A model generated the notes under the pieces. It did not search any database. It was given only the letters and a program-made list of their open reading frames with translations, and had not been told where the DNA came from. A stretch of 64,000 nucleotides of DNA from DASXAI01 sp963728985 (GTDB taxonomy: Bacteria > Actinomycetota > Acidimicrobiia > Acidimicrobiales > Ilumatobacteraceae), in NCBI GenBank assembly GCA_963728985.1, contig CAVSME010000002.1, forward strand, positions 248,001-312,000, written 5' to 3'. A program made the position numbers and the translations under genes. Position 1 is the stretch's first letter; each line of letters opens with the position of its first letter. Shown one piece after another: positions 32,284 through 40,519 of the stretch.

Positions 32284-34041
32284 CTACGCGTACATCGCCG
32301 CGATCTCGGGCCCGTAGCGAGCGGCCACGCCCCGGCGCTTCAGCTTGAACGTCGGCGTGAGCACGTCGGAGTTCGGGAGCCACTCGTCGCCGACGATCAC
32401 GAACTTCTTGATCTGGTACGCCCGGGTGAAGCGCTCGTTCACCTCGTCGATGGCGTGCTGGATCTCGGCGTGGACGGCGGGGCTGGCCGCCAGCTCGATC
32501 AGCGAGGCGCCGTCGTGGCCGTGGCTGGACGCCCACCGCGGCGCGTAGTCCGGATCGAGCGTGATGATGGCGCCGGGGAAGCGCTGGCGATCGCCCACCA
32601 CGCAGGCCTGGCCGATGAGGGGCACGGTGGCCAAGGCCGCCTCCAGGTTGGCCGGGCTCACGTTCTCGCCACCGGCGGTGATGATCAGCTCCTTCTTGCG
32701 GTCGACGATGCGCAGGTACCCGTCGCTGTCGAGCTCGCCGATGTCGCCGGTGTGCAGCCATCCGTCCTCGAGCGTGGCGGCGGTGGCGGCGGGGTCGTCG
32801 AGGTAGCCGGCGAACACGTTCGGGCCCCGGGCGAGCACCTCGTCGTCGTCGGCCAGGCGGATCTCGACGCCGTCGAGCGCCGTGCCGACCGTCCCCGGCT
32901 TCGCCTCGCGCGGATCCCAGGTGAGCACGCCGGTCGACTCGCTCATCCCGTAGACCTCCGACAGCGGCACCTTGATGGCGTGGAACCAGTCGATCAGCTC
33001 GGGCGAGATCGGCGCCGCCCCGGTGACGGCCAGCTTCACGTCCGACAGCCCGGTGAGGTCGCGCACGACGGAGAACGCCACCGCGTCGAGGAAGTCCCAG
33101 GTGTCCGTCTGCTCCTTCGTCAGCGGGCCATGGCGTCCCGCCACGACCAGTTCGAGGGCGGCGGCGATGCCGTCGTCGAGGGCCTTGGCCCGCGCGGGAT
33201 CGGCCGAGGCGGCGGCGAGGACGCCCTGCTGCAGCTTCTCCCACACGCGAGGCACGCCGAACACGACGTTGGGCCGCACCGCCACGGTGAAGTCCCGGAA
33301 CTTGAGCATGTCGTCGCACGGTGTGACCGTGGTGCCGAAGAGCAGGGCGGCGTAGTGCGACACGACCCGCTCGGCGATGTGGGCCATCGGCAGGTAGGAG
33401 ACCATCCGCATCCCGGTCAGGGAGCCGACCCCGGCGCGCGCCACGACCGCGTCGGCCGTAGCGCACACGTTGGCGTGGGTGATGGCCACGGCCTTCGGTG
33501 GGCCGGTGGTGCCCGACGTGAAGATGACCGTGGCGATGTCGTCGGGCTTCGTGCGGGTTGCCGCGGCGGCGAGGTCGAGCGGGTCGGCGGCGGCGATGTC
33601 GCCCCACGCCCGCGCTGATGAGTCGCCGCCCGTCTCGACGATCACGAGCTGGAGGCCGGGCGCCTGCTGGCGGGCCAGGCCGAACCGCTCGGCGAACCCT
33701 TGGTCCTCGACCACGGCCACGGTGGCGCCGGTGTGGCCCACGGCGTACGCCAGCTCCTCGGCCGAGGCGGTGTTGTAGACGGAGAAGGGCGTGGCGCCGA
33801 GGAACAGGGCGGCGGTGTCGGCCACGTGGAACTCGGCCCGGTTGCGCATCATCAGCACGACGCGCGATCCGGATCCGACACCGAGCGACGCGAGGCCGGC
33901 GGCCGCAGCGGCGACGGCGTCGGCGAACTGGCGGTAGCTCCACTGGCGGCTGGCGTCGAACGGGTCGGTCAGCGCCATGACGTCCGCATGAGCAGCGACC
34001 GTGGCGAGGAACCGACCGGTCACCGTGTCCGAAGCACTCAT
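32284..34041 (-). CDS. Long-chain acyl-CoA synthetase (AMP-forming, FadD15-like)
   Basis: 585 residues. The P-loop TVIFTSGTTGPPKAVAITH, the adenine motif SEVYGMSESTGVLTW and the hinge motif DGYLRIVDRKKELIITAGGENVSP (A8) define an ANL-superfamily ligase. The long insertion and the end domain LKRRGVAARYGPEIAAMYA match mycobacterial FadD15-like enzymes that activate free fatty acids to acyl-CoA. The A10 lysine in TPTFKLKRR is present. It is divergent from the thiolase gene, with palindromes and a repeat copy between, which suggests shared fatty-acid metabolism. Confidence 0.93.
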   Translation of the reverse strand: MSASDTVTGRFLATVAAHADVMALTDPFDASRQWSYRQFADAVAAAAAGLASLGVGSGSRVVLMMRNRAEFHVADTAALFLGATPFSVYNTASAEELAYAVGHTGATVAVVEDQGFAERFGLARQQAPGLQLVIVETGGDSSARAWGDIAAADPLDLAAAATRTKPDDIATVIFTSGTTGPPKAVAITHANVCATADAVVARAGVGSLTGMRMVSYLPMAHIAERVVSHYAALLFGTTVTPCDDMLKFRDFTVAVRPNVVFGVPRVWEKLQQGVLAAASADPARAKALDDGIAAALELVVAGRHGPLTKEQTDTWDFLDAVAFSVVRDLTGLSDVKLAVTGAAPISPELIDWFHAIKVPLSEVYGMSESTGVLTWDPREAKPGTVGTALDGVEIRLADDDEVLARGPNVFAGYLDDPAATAATLEDGWLHTGDIGELDSDGYLRIVDRKKELIITAGGENVSPANLEAALATVPLIGQACVVGDRQRFPGAIITLDPDYAPRWASSHGHDGASLIELAASPAVHAEIQHAIDEVNERFTRAYQIKKFVIVGDEWLPNSDVLTPTFKLKRRGVAARYGPEIAAMYA

Positions 34042-34046
34042 GACGC

Positions 34047-34064
34047 GCGAACCGATCGGTTCGC
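34047..34064 (-). promoter_or_regulatory. 18-bp perfect palindrome in front of fadD-like gene
   Basis: GCGAACCGATCGGTTCGC is completely self-complementary and ends 5 bp upstream of the ATG at 34041. The length and symmetry suit a TetR-family operator. No TetR gene is in the window, so the regulator would act in trans. Confidence 0.5.
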
Positions 34065-34143
34065 CGGCGCCGCAGTGCGGCGGCGGGACGAGCGTCCGAC
34101 GGATTGACCGAGCACAGCGAGACCGAGGCGAAGCCGAGGCATT
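34065..34143 (-). repeat. Dispersed two-hairpin intergenic repeat, copy C (divergent)
   Basis: Shares GCCGCAGTGCGGC and GATTGACCGAGCACAGCGAG with copy A in the same orientation. Hairpin 2 is shorter, with six pairs around AGT, and hairpin 1 is replaced by CCGAGGC-GAA-GCCGAGG-like sequence. Unlike the other copies it lies between two divergent gene starts. Confidence 0.5.
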
Positions 34144-34193
34144 GACTCAGTGTCGCATGCGCGGGTTGTTGGCGGGGATGTCCGTCCGGCACA

Positions 34194-34211
34194 CTTGACC
34201 CACCGGTCAAG
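34194..34211 (+). promoter_or_regulatory. Operator-like palindrome upstream of the thiolase gene
   Basis: CTTGACC-CACC-GGTCAAG is a perfect 7-bp inverted repeat. It ends next to the GAGGAG ribosome site and 12 bp before ATG 34224. A repressor here would block the start of the thiolase mRNA. Confidence 0.5.
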
Positions 34212-34223
34212 CGAGGAGTGGTC

Positions 34224-35384
34224 ATGCCCAACGCCGTCATCGTCGATGCCATCCGCACCCCTCTCGGCAAGCGCAACGGGCGCCTGAAGGACTGGCACCC
34301 GGTGGACCTCGCCGCCGAGACGCTGAGCGCGCTCGTGCAGCGCACCGGCATCGATCCCGGGATCGTCGACGACGTGGTCATGGGCTGCGTGATGCAGGTG
34401 GGTGAGCAGGGTGTGAACATCGCCCGCAATGCCGTCCTCGCCGCCGGCTGGCCCGAGACGGTGCCCGGCACCACGGTCGATCGCCAGTGCGGTTCGTCGC
34501 AGCAGGCGGCTCACTTCGCCGCCCAGGGCGTGATCGCCGGGGCCTACGACGTGGTCGTCGCCGCCGGTGTCGAGGTGATGTCGCGCGTGCCCATGGGCGC
34601 CTCGATGGTCGACGGCAAGTACGGCTTCCCGTTCGGTCCCAAGGTCGGTGCTCGCTACGAGTCCGTCGGCGGGCTGGTGCCGCAGGGCATCTCGGCCGAG
34701 CTGATCGCCGACAAGTGGGGCCTGACGCGCGAAGAGCTCGACGCCTTCGGCCTGCGCTCGCAGCAGTACGCCGCCCGCGCCCGCGACGAGGGCCGCTTCG
34801 AGCGGGAGATCCTCCCGGTGCGCGATGCCGAGGGCAAGCTCATGACGGTCGACGAAGGCATCCGCGAGTCGACGCTCGAGAAGCTGGCCAGCCTCAAACC
34901 GTCGTTCAGGGAGGACGGCAAGGTCACGGCGGCCAACAGCTCACAGATCACCGACGGCTCGGCCGCTCTGCTCATCATGAGCGAGGAGAAGGCCAACCAG
35001 CTCGGCCTGCGTCCGCGTGCTCGATTCGTGGAGTTCGCGCTGGCCGCTGACGATCCCCGGCTCATGCTGACGGCGCCCATCCCCGCCACCGAGAAGGTGC
35101 TGAAGCGGGCGGGCATGACCCTCGAGCAGATGGACCTCGTGGAGATCAACGAGGCCTTCGCATCGGTCGTGCTGGCGTGGGCCAAGGAGTACCACCCCGA
35201 CATGGAGAAGGTGAACGTCAACGGCGGCGCCATCGCCATCGGCCATCCGCTCGGCTGCTCGGGGGCCCGGCTCATGACCACGCTGCTGAACGAGCTCGAG
35301 CGCACGGGCGGCCGCTACGGCCTGCAGACCATGTGCGAGGGCGGCGGCATGGCCAACGCCACCATCATCGAACGCCTGGGTTGA
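34224..35384 (+). CDS. Acetyl-CoA acyltransferase (thiolase)
   Basis: 386 residues from ATG 34224, 5 nt after GAGGAG. GTG 34218 is inside that ribosome site and less likely. The acyl-enzyme cysteine is in TVDRQCGSSQQAAH, the His in GGAIAIGHPLGCSG and the second catalytic Cys in GLQTMCEGGGMANATI. NEAFASV is also conserved. The enzyme cleaves 3-ketoacyl-CoA or condenses two acetyl-CoA. The sequence resembles FadA-type steroid and fatty-acid thiolases of actinobacteria. The FadD neighbour supports beta-oxidation. Confidence 0.95.
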   Translation: MPNAVIVDAIRTPLGKRNGRLKDWHPVDLAAETLSALVQRTGIDPGIVDDVVMGCVMQVGEQGVNIARNAVLAAGWPETVPGTTVDRQCGSSQQAAHFAAQGVIAGAYDVVVAAGVEVMSRVPMGASMVDGKYGFPFGPKVGARYESVGGLVPQGISAELIADKWGLTREELDAFGLRSQQYAARARDEGRFEREILPVRDAEGKLMTVDEGIRESTLEKLASLKPSFREDGKVTAANSSQITDGSAALLIMSEEKANQLGLRPRARFVEFALAADDPRLMLTAPIPATEKVLKRAGMTLEQMDLVEINEAFASVVLAWAKEYHPDMEKVNVNGGAIAIGHPLGCSGARLMTTLLNELERTGGRYGLQTMCEGGGMANATIIERLG

Positions 35385-35407
35385 TCGGCCGTCAGTAGCC
35401 TGAAGGG

Positions 35408-35665
35408 GTGCTCGGCGCCATCATCGGAGTCCTCGTGGCGCTAGTCGTCGCGGGAATCGTCATCAAGGTCGGCGTCGCCTTCCTCCGGAGCCTCGGCACG
35501 CCGCTGCCGCCGCCCCCGCCGGCCGGCGAGATGCGCCGGGTGAACCTGCGCTACCGCTGCTCGATCTGCGGGGCCGAGCTCAAGATGACCCTGGCCACCG
35601 ACGAGATGCCCGAGGCGCCGCGTCACTGCCAGGAGGACATGGACCTCATGACGCCGGTGGAGTGA
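35408..35665 (+). CDS. Small membrane protein with zinc-ribbon-like tail
   Basis: 85 residues from GTG 35408. One N-terminal helix (IIGVLVALVVAGIVIKVGVAFL), a PPPPP linker, then RYRCSICGAELKMTLATDEMPEAPRHCQEDM, where CxxC plus a later HC pair could bind zinc. Conserved small protein of Acidimicrobiia-like genomes as far as I recall, with no known function. It follows the thiolase gene by 23 bp. A -10-like TAGCCT sits 8 nt before the start. Confidence 0.7.
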   Translation: MLGAIIGVLVALVVAGIVIKVGVAFLRSLGTPLPPPPPAGEMRRVNLRYRCSICGAELKMTLATDEMPEAPRHCQEDMDLMTPVE

Positions 35666-35751
35666 TCAGACCCTCATCCCCAGTCTGTGGAAAAACCTGT
35701 TCATAGTCACACGCGTGTAACTCGTCCGTCACCAGCTGGACCGGTGGCCGG

Positions 35752-36087
35752 CTACCGGTACTGCGTGGCCACGAAGATGCCGCCGAGGATCATCCCGAGA
35801 CCCCCGAGCAGGTACCAGTTGGAGGCGGCGCCGGGCAGCAGCTCGAGGTAGTTCAAGACGATGCCGATCGCTCCCACCAGGAGCAACGCGAACATCACGA
35901 CGGGCACCCAAGGCGGGCTCTGCTTCACCGACCGCGGCGTGGGCGGGGTGTAGCGCGACGAGGGGGCCTGGGCCCGGTGCGGATGCCGGCTGCTCGTCAC
36001 CGGCGGCGGTGCCGCGGTGGGCACCTCGCCGGGCTTGGTTCCTTTGGGCGTGACCCGCCCGCCCGCCTTGCGCTTGGGAGGTGCCAT
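35752..36087 (-). CDS. crgA: Cell division protein CrgA
   Basis: 111 residues from ATG 36087. A basic cytoplasmic N-terminus (PPKRKAGGRVTPKGTKPGEV) is followed by two helices, WVPVVMFALLLVGAIGIVLNYL and NWYLLGGLGMILGGIFVATQYR. The C-terminal WYLLGGLGLIxxGFxxATxWR pattern is the CrgA signature. The protein coordinates FtsZ, FtsI and other divisome parts in actinobacteria. Its place beside trpG and pknB repeats the order of the mycobacterial Rv0011c-Rv0014c region. Confidence 0.92.
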   Translation of the reverse strand: MAPPKRKAGGRVTPKGTKPGEVPTAAPPPVTSSRHPHRAQAPSSRYTPPTPRSVKQSPPWVPVVMFALLLVGAIGIVLNYLELLPGAASNWYLLGGLGMILGGIFVATQYR

Positions 36088-36156
36088 GGGCGCATGACTG
36101 TAGTGGAGCCTGATCTCGTTCGACACGGCGCCGCCGCACCAGGCACCCTGGGAGCC

Positions 36157-36732
36157 GTGGGCCCGCGCGTGCTCGTCGTCGACAACTACGACAGCTTCGT
36201 CTACAACCTGGTGCAGTACCTCGGTGAGCTGGGGGCCGAGCCCGTCGTCCACCGCAACGACGCCATCAGCGTCGACGAGGCGCGCGACGTGCGGCCCGAC
36301 GCGGTGCTGCTGTCCCCGGGCCCGGGACGCCCGGAGGACGCCGGCAACCTGCTGGCGCTGGTCGACGCCTTCGCCGGTCAGTGCCCGGTGCTCGGCGTGT
36401 GCCTCGGCCACCAGGCCATCGGCCAGGCGTTCGGCGCTGCCGTCGTGCTGGCGCCGGAGCTGATGCACGGCAAGACGTCGCTCGTCGGCCACGACGGTGC
36501 CGGCGTGCTCGTCGGCCTCCCCGACCCGTTCGAGGCGACCCGCTACCACTCGCTCGTGGTGGCGCGCGACGGGTTGCCCGAGGTGCTCGAGGTGACGGCG
36601 CAGACGGCCGACGGGACGATCATGGGCCTGCGCCACCGGGAGCTGGCCGTCGAGGGGGTGCAGTTCCACCCCGAGTCGATCCTCACGGTCGGCGGCCACG
36701 ACCTGCTGCGCAACTTCCTCGCCCAAGCCTGA
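36157..36732 (+). CDS. trpG: Anthranilate/aminodeoxychorismate synthase glutamine amidotransferase subunit
   Basis: 191 residues from GTG 36157, which gives the family N-terminus GPRVLVVDNYDSFVYNLVQYLGELG. An ATG at 36094 in frame would add 21 unconserved residues and leave only 6 bp to the divergent crgA start, so I prefer the GTG. The class I glutaminase triad is Cys in GVCLGHQAIG plus His and Glu in VEGVQFHPESIL. It supplies ammonia to TrpE or PabB. The partner synthase is not in the window. The name trpG follows the synteny; pabA function is equally possible. Confidence 0.9.
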   Translation: MGPRVLVVDNYDSFVYNLVQYLGELGAEPVVHRNDAISVDEARDVRPDAVLLSPGPGRPEDAGNLLALVDAFAGQCPVLGVCLGHQAIGQAFGAAVVLAPELMHGKTSLVGHDGAGVLVGLPDPFEATRYHSLVVARDGLPEVLEVTAQTADGTIMGLRHRELAVEGVQFHPESILTVGGHDLLRNFLAQA

Positions 36733-36793
36733 CCCCGGCCCCCCCGCTGCCCGCCGCCGAAGCGCGCGCAGCGCGCGCGAAGCGCGCGCGCCG

Positions 36794-36857
36794 AAAGCGC
36801 GCAGCCTGAGCGCTTGCTACCGCTAGCGCGGTACGAAGTGTTCAGGCTGCGCGCTTT
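36794..36857. terminator. 64-nt near-perfect hairpin between convergent trpG and pknB
   Basis: Two 30-nt arms around the 4-nt loop TAGC. The outer 16 pairs (AAAGCGCGCAGCCTGA against TCAGGCTGCGCGCTTT) and the inner six pairs (TACCGC/GCGGTA) are perfect, with four mismatches between, two of which can form G-U pairs in RNA. A and T ends on both sides allow termination in either direction. The preceding 36760-36793 is also an alternating GCGC stretch. Confidence 0.7.
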
Positions 36858-36889
36858 GGGACGGTGGATCGGGTGGCGAGCGGTCAGTG

Positions 36890-36974
36890 TGGCGCCGCAG
36901 TGCGGCGCCGGCGCAGGTGCTGGCGGGATTGTCCGAGCACAGCGAGTGCCGGCCGGAGGCCGGCCGAAATCACG
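36890..36974 (-). repeat. Dispersed two-hairpin intergenic repeat, copy A
   Basis: Read on the minus strand: CACGTGA with the pknB stop, hairpin 1 GGCCGGCC-TCC-GGCCGGC, core CGCTGTGCTCGGACAAT, then hairpin 2 GGCGCCGC-ACT-GCGGCGCC. Against copy B hairpin 2 changes on both arms so that pairing is kept. This supports a structured RNA or DNA element rather than chance similarity. Confidence 0.75.
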
Positions 36975-38967
36975 TGGTTGTCGTGGTGCGGGCGACCGTC
37001 GTGGTCGTCGTCGGCGGGAGCGTGGTCGTCGTCGGCGGCGCCGGCAGCTCCTTGCCCACGATGATCGACACCGTCGATCCCTTGGCTGCCGGCGTACCCG
37101 GCGTGGGGCTCTGGCTGACGACCTTGCCCGCCTGCGGGGCCCCGAACGGCACGTCGACATCGGACTTCGACGCCAGGAAGCCTGCCGCCTGCAGCTGATC
37201 GCGCGCCTCGGATTCGCTGAGACCGGTCACCATCGGCACCCCGACCTGCGGTGGCCCGCTCGACACGATGATCCTCACCGGGCTCCCCTTGGCCACGACC
37301 TGGCCGGCGGCGGGATCGGTGCGGATGACCGACCCGGCGTCGACCCGCTCGCTCGGCTCCTGGGCCTGCGTGACGGCCAGGCCGGCCGTCGAGAGCTGCG
37401 AGGTGGCCGTCACCACGTCCAAGTTGGTCACGTTGGGCACGGCGACCTGGCCGACGCCCTTCGAGACGGTCAGCTTGACCGTGCCGCCGGCGTCGACCTT
37501 GCCGGGCGGTGGGTCCTGGGCCAGCACCGTGCCCGCCGGCTGGTCGGACTCCTGCTCGGTGACCTGGCCGGTGAGCCCCAACGCCGCCAGCGTGGCCTGG
37601 GCCTGGGCGACCGGCTGCCCGACGAGGTTGGTGAGATCGACCTGGCCCTTGCCCTTGTTGAACGTGAGCTTGACCTGGCTGCCCGTGTCGACCTGCTGTC
37701 CCGCCGGCGGGTCCTGGGCGTACACGATGCCCACGGCCACGGCGTCGTTCTCCTGGGGATCCTCGACCACGACGAGTCCTTGGGCCTGGGCGACCTGCTT
37801 GGCCTGGTCGATGGTCTGGTTCCGGAAGTCGAGCAGCGTCACCTGGGCGACGGAGCCGTCGTCCTTCAGCGCGTTGTAGAGCACGAAACCGCCGAGCGCG
37901 ATCAGCAGGACCGCTAGCACCACACCGAGCACGTACCACCCGTTGCGGCGCGGCGGCTCCTCGTAGTACCCGGGCTCGGTGGCCATCTGGGTACCGGCGG
38001 GTACCACGCGGGTGGGTTGCTGCGTCACCGCGCTGGTCGCTGCCACCGGCGATTGCACCGTGGTGCGCTGCACCGCCGGGCTGACCGTGGTGGCGGCGGC
38101 CGCCCCGGCGCCGGCCTGGGCGGCGACCGGCAGGCCGTCGTGGAACCGGCGCAGATCGACGCGCAGGTCGTCGGCCGACGGGTACCGCGACGTCGCGGCC
38201 TTGGCGAGGAGCTTCATCACGATGGCGTCGTACGCCGGTGGCACCGTGGGCGCGTAGGTCGACATCGGCGGCGGCGCGTCGTGCACCTGCTTGTAGGCGA
38301 TGGCCACCGGGTTGTCGCCCTGGAACGGTGGCCGGCCCGCCACCATCTCGTACATCACGATGCCGAGGCTGTAGAGGTCGCTGCGGGGATCGGGGTTGCC
38401 ACCCTGCGCCTGCTCGGGCGAGAAGTACGTGGCCGTGCCCATGACGGCGCCGGCCTGCGTGAGGTCTTGCTCCGTCGCCGCGTTCATGGCGCGGGCGATC
38501 CCGAAGTCGGCCACCTTCACCGCGCCGGTGCTCGACACGAGGATGTTGGCCGGCTTCACGTCACGATGGACCACACCGTTGCGATGGGCGAAGCCGAGGG
38601 CGGCGGCCACGTCGGACGCGATGTCGGCGGCCCGCTGGGGCAGGAGTGAGCCGTCGCTGCGCAGGATGTCGGCCACCGTGCGCCCGTTCACGTACTCCAT
38701 CACCATGTAGTAGGTGCCGCCCTGGCGCCCGAAGTCGAAGACCCCGACGATGTTGGGATGGGTGAGGTTCGAGGCGGCCGTGGCCTCCCGCCGGAACCGC
38801 TCCACGAAGTTCGGGTCGGCGGCGTACTCCGGGAAGAGCACCTTCACGGCCACCGGACGATCGAGCAGCCGATCGCGAGCGAGGAAGACGTCGGCCATGC
38901 CGCCGCGGCCGATCCGGCTGTGGATCTCGTAGCGATCGTTGAAGACGGGGCGGTCGGGGTTGGTCAT
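36970..38967 (-). CDS. pknB: Ser/Thr protein kinase with PASTA domains (PknB)
   Basis: 665 residues. Kinase domain about 12-275: glycine loop IGRGGMADVF, VAVKVL lysine, catalytic loop HRDVKPANIL, DFGIAR and GTATYFSPEQ in the activation segment. A Thr/Ala-rich juxtamembrane stretch leads to one helix (VLGVVLAVLLIALGGFVLYNAL, about 345-366). Four extracellular PASTA repeats follow, each ending in a TVKLTVSKG-like strand; they bind muropeptides or lipid II. The tail is PPTTTTLPPTTTTT-like, a low-complexity Thr run not found in mycobacterial PknB. The kinase controls cell-wall growth together with the phosphatase at 41877. PknA is not present in this cluster. Confidence 0.96.
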   Translation of the reverse strand: MTNPDRPVFNDRYEIHSRIGRGGMADVFLARDRLLDRPVAVKVLFPEYAADPNFVERFRREATAASNLTHPNIVGVFDFGRQGGTYYMVMEYVNGRTVADILRSDGSLLPQRAADIASDVAAALGFAHRNGVVHRDVKPANILVSSTGAVKVADFGIARAMNAATEQDLTQAGAVMGTATYFSPEQAQGGNPDPRSDLYSLGIVMYEMVAGRPPFQGDNPVAIAYKQVHDAPPPMSTYAPTVPPAYDAIVMKLLAKAATSRYPSADDLRVDLRRFHDGLPVAAQAGAGAAAATTVSPAVQRTTVQSPVAATSAVTQQPTRVVPAGTQMATEPGYYEEPPRRNGWYVLGVVLAVLLIALGGFVLYNALKDDGSVAQVTLLDFRNQTIDQAKQVAQAQGLVVVEDPQENDAVAVGIVYAQDPPAGQQVDTGSQVKLTFNKGKGQVDLTNLVGQPVAQAQATLAALGLTGQVTEQESDQPAGTVLAQDPPPGKVDAGGTVKLTVSKGVGQVAVPNVTNLDVVTATSQLSTAGLAVTQAQEPSERVDAGSVIRTDPAAGQVVAKGSPVRIIVSSGPPQVGVPMVTGLSESEARDQLQAAGFLASKSDVDVPFGAPQAGKVVSQSPTPGTPAAKGSTVSIIVGKELPAPPTTTTLPPTTTTTVARTTTTT

Positions 38968-39022
38968 GGCGAATCGGGCCAGCAGCCTACTGAGGGGCTC
39001 CCGCGCCGCTGGGGCAGGCCGC

Positions 39023-40519
39023 TCAACTGAGCGGGTCCGGCAAGGTCATGATGTAGTCCAGCAGCTGCTTGGCGACGGGGCCGGCGACCGTGGCCCCCAC
39101 GCCCGACGACACCTCGGGTGATGCCTTCACGAACACCGTCACCACGGCCCGCGGCGCTTCGGCGGGAGCGAACGCCGTGATCCAGGCGTGCGACGCCTCC
39201 GGGTCGCCGGCCGGGTGCAACTGCGCCGTGCCCGTCTTGGCCGCTGCCTGGATGCCGTTCTCCAGCTGGAGGCAGCACCGCGCCGTGCCGCCCTTCACCA
39301 CGCCCACCATGAAGTCCTTCATCGTGGCGGCGACCTCGGGCGGCATCACCGTCATCCACGGTTTCGGGGCGTAGTGGTCGAGCACCGCGCCGTCGCTGTC
39401 GCGCGTCTCGCCCATCACGTGCGGCGTCATGAGGACACCGTTGTTGGCCACGGCGGCAGCGGCCATGTTCATCTGCAACGGCGTGGCCGCCGGCTCGTCC
39501 TGGCCGAAGCTCGAGGTGGCCAGCTTGGGGCTCACGCCGTTGGGCACGTCGTTCAGGAAGTCCTGCACCGACGGGAAGAACGACTGGGCCGGTGCCGGCA
39601 TGTCGATGGGGACGTCCTTGTTGAAGCCGAAGGACTGCGCCGCGTTCACCATCGCTTCCGGGCCGAGCGTGACGCCGATCTCGGCGAATGCGGTGTTGCA
39701 GGAGCGGGCGAACACCTGGGGGAGCGTGCCGCCGCACACTTCCCCGCCGTAGTTCTCGATGGGCGTAGTTCGCGCGGGCACGTGGAACTCGGCGGTCGGC
39801 GGGAAGTTGGAGTTCACGTCGTACTGCCCGCTCTCCAGTGCGGCGGTGGCGGTGATGATCTTGAACGTGGACCCCGGCATGTACCGCTCTTGGTACGCGT
39901 TCATGAGGAGCGGCTTGGACGGATTGGCGAGCAGCGCGTCACGAGCCGCCTTCGCCGCGTCGAAGTCGTGCGTGGCGATGGTGTTGGGGTCGTACGACGG
40001 GTTGCTGTACATCCCCAAGATGGCGCCGGTGCGCGGGTCGGAGACCACGACCGAGCCCTCCTTGTCGCCCAACGCCTGCTTGGCCAGCGTCTGGATGTCG
40101 TTGCGCAACGTGAGCTGCACGTCGCCGGTGTTGACCTCGTCGTTGAACAGGTTGGCGAACCCGCGCAACTTCTGCTGCGGCGTCTGGCCGGCGAGCACGT
40201 CGTTGTACTGGCGCTCCACACCGGCCGTGCCGTACACGAAGGAGAAGAAACCGCCGACGCCGGCGAACAGGTCGCCCGTCGGGTACTCGCGCTGCAGCTT
40301 GTAGCGGTCGTTGGACGGCACACTCTGCGCCACGACGATGCCGTCGGCGGTGACGATCGTGCCACGCGGGCGGGTGAAGTCGCGGATGATCTCGCGGTCG
40401 TTGCGGGGGTCGTTGTTGTAGGAGTCGGCCTTGACCACGTGCAGCCAGTTGAGCTGCGCGAACAAGATCGCATAGCACACGATCAGACCGACGCCGAGAC
40501 GGCGAAGTTGCTTGTTCAC
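39023..40519 (-). CDS. pbpA: Penicillin-binding protein PbpA (class B transpeptidase)
   Basis: 498 residues from GTG 40519, overlapping the rodA stop (GTGA). One N-terminal membrane helix (LGVGLIVCYAILFAQLNWLHV), a dimerisation-like region with RPRGTIVTADG, then the transpeptidase domain with active-site Ser in PGSTFKI, SCN in ARSCNTAFAEIG and KTGTAQ. It cross-links peptidoglycan and partners with the adjacent RodA glycosyltransferase. Order rodA-pbpA-pknB is the actinobacterial standard. Confidence 0.95.
   Translation of the reverse strand: MNKQLRRLGVGLIVCYAILFAQLNWLHVVKADSYNNDPRNDREIIRDFTRPRGTIVTADGIVVAQSVPSNDRYKLQREYPTGDLFAGVGGFFSFVYGTAGVERQYNDVLAGQTPQQKLRGFANLFNDEVNTGDVQLTLRNDIQTLAKQALGDKEGSVVVSDPRTGAILGMYSNPSYDPNTIATHDFDAAKAARDALLANPSKPLLMNAYQERYMPGSTFKIITATAALESGQYDVNSNFPPTAEFHVPARTTPIENYGGEVCGGTLPQVFARSCNTAFAEIGVTLGPEAMVNAAQSFGFNKDVPIDMPAPAQSFFPSVQDFLNDVPNGVSPKLATSSFGQDEPAATPLQMNMAAAAVANNGVLMTPHVMGETRDSDGAVLDHYAPKPWMTVMPPEVAATMKDFMVGVVKGGTARCCLQLENGIQAAAKTGTAQLHPAGDPEASHAWITAFAPAEAPRAVVTVFVKASPEVSSGVGATVAGPVAKQLLDYIMTLPDPLS

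Noticed and set aside
36760..36793. Alternating GCGC tract as a coding region.
   Set aside because: It lies after the trpG stop and consists of simple GCGCGC repeats without a plausible start.
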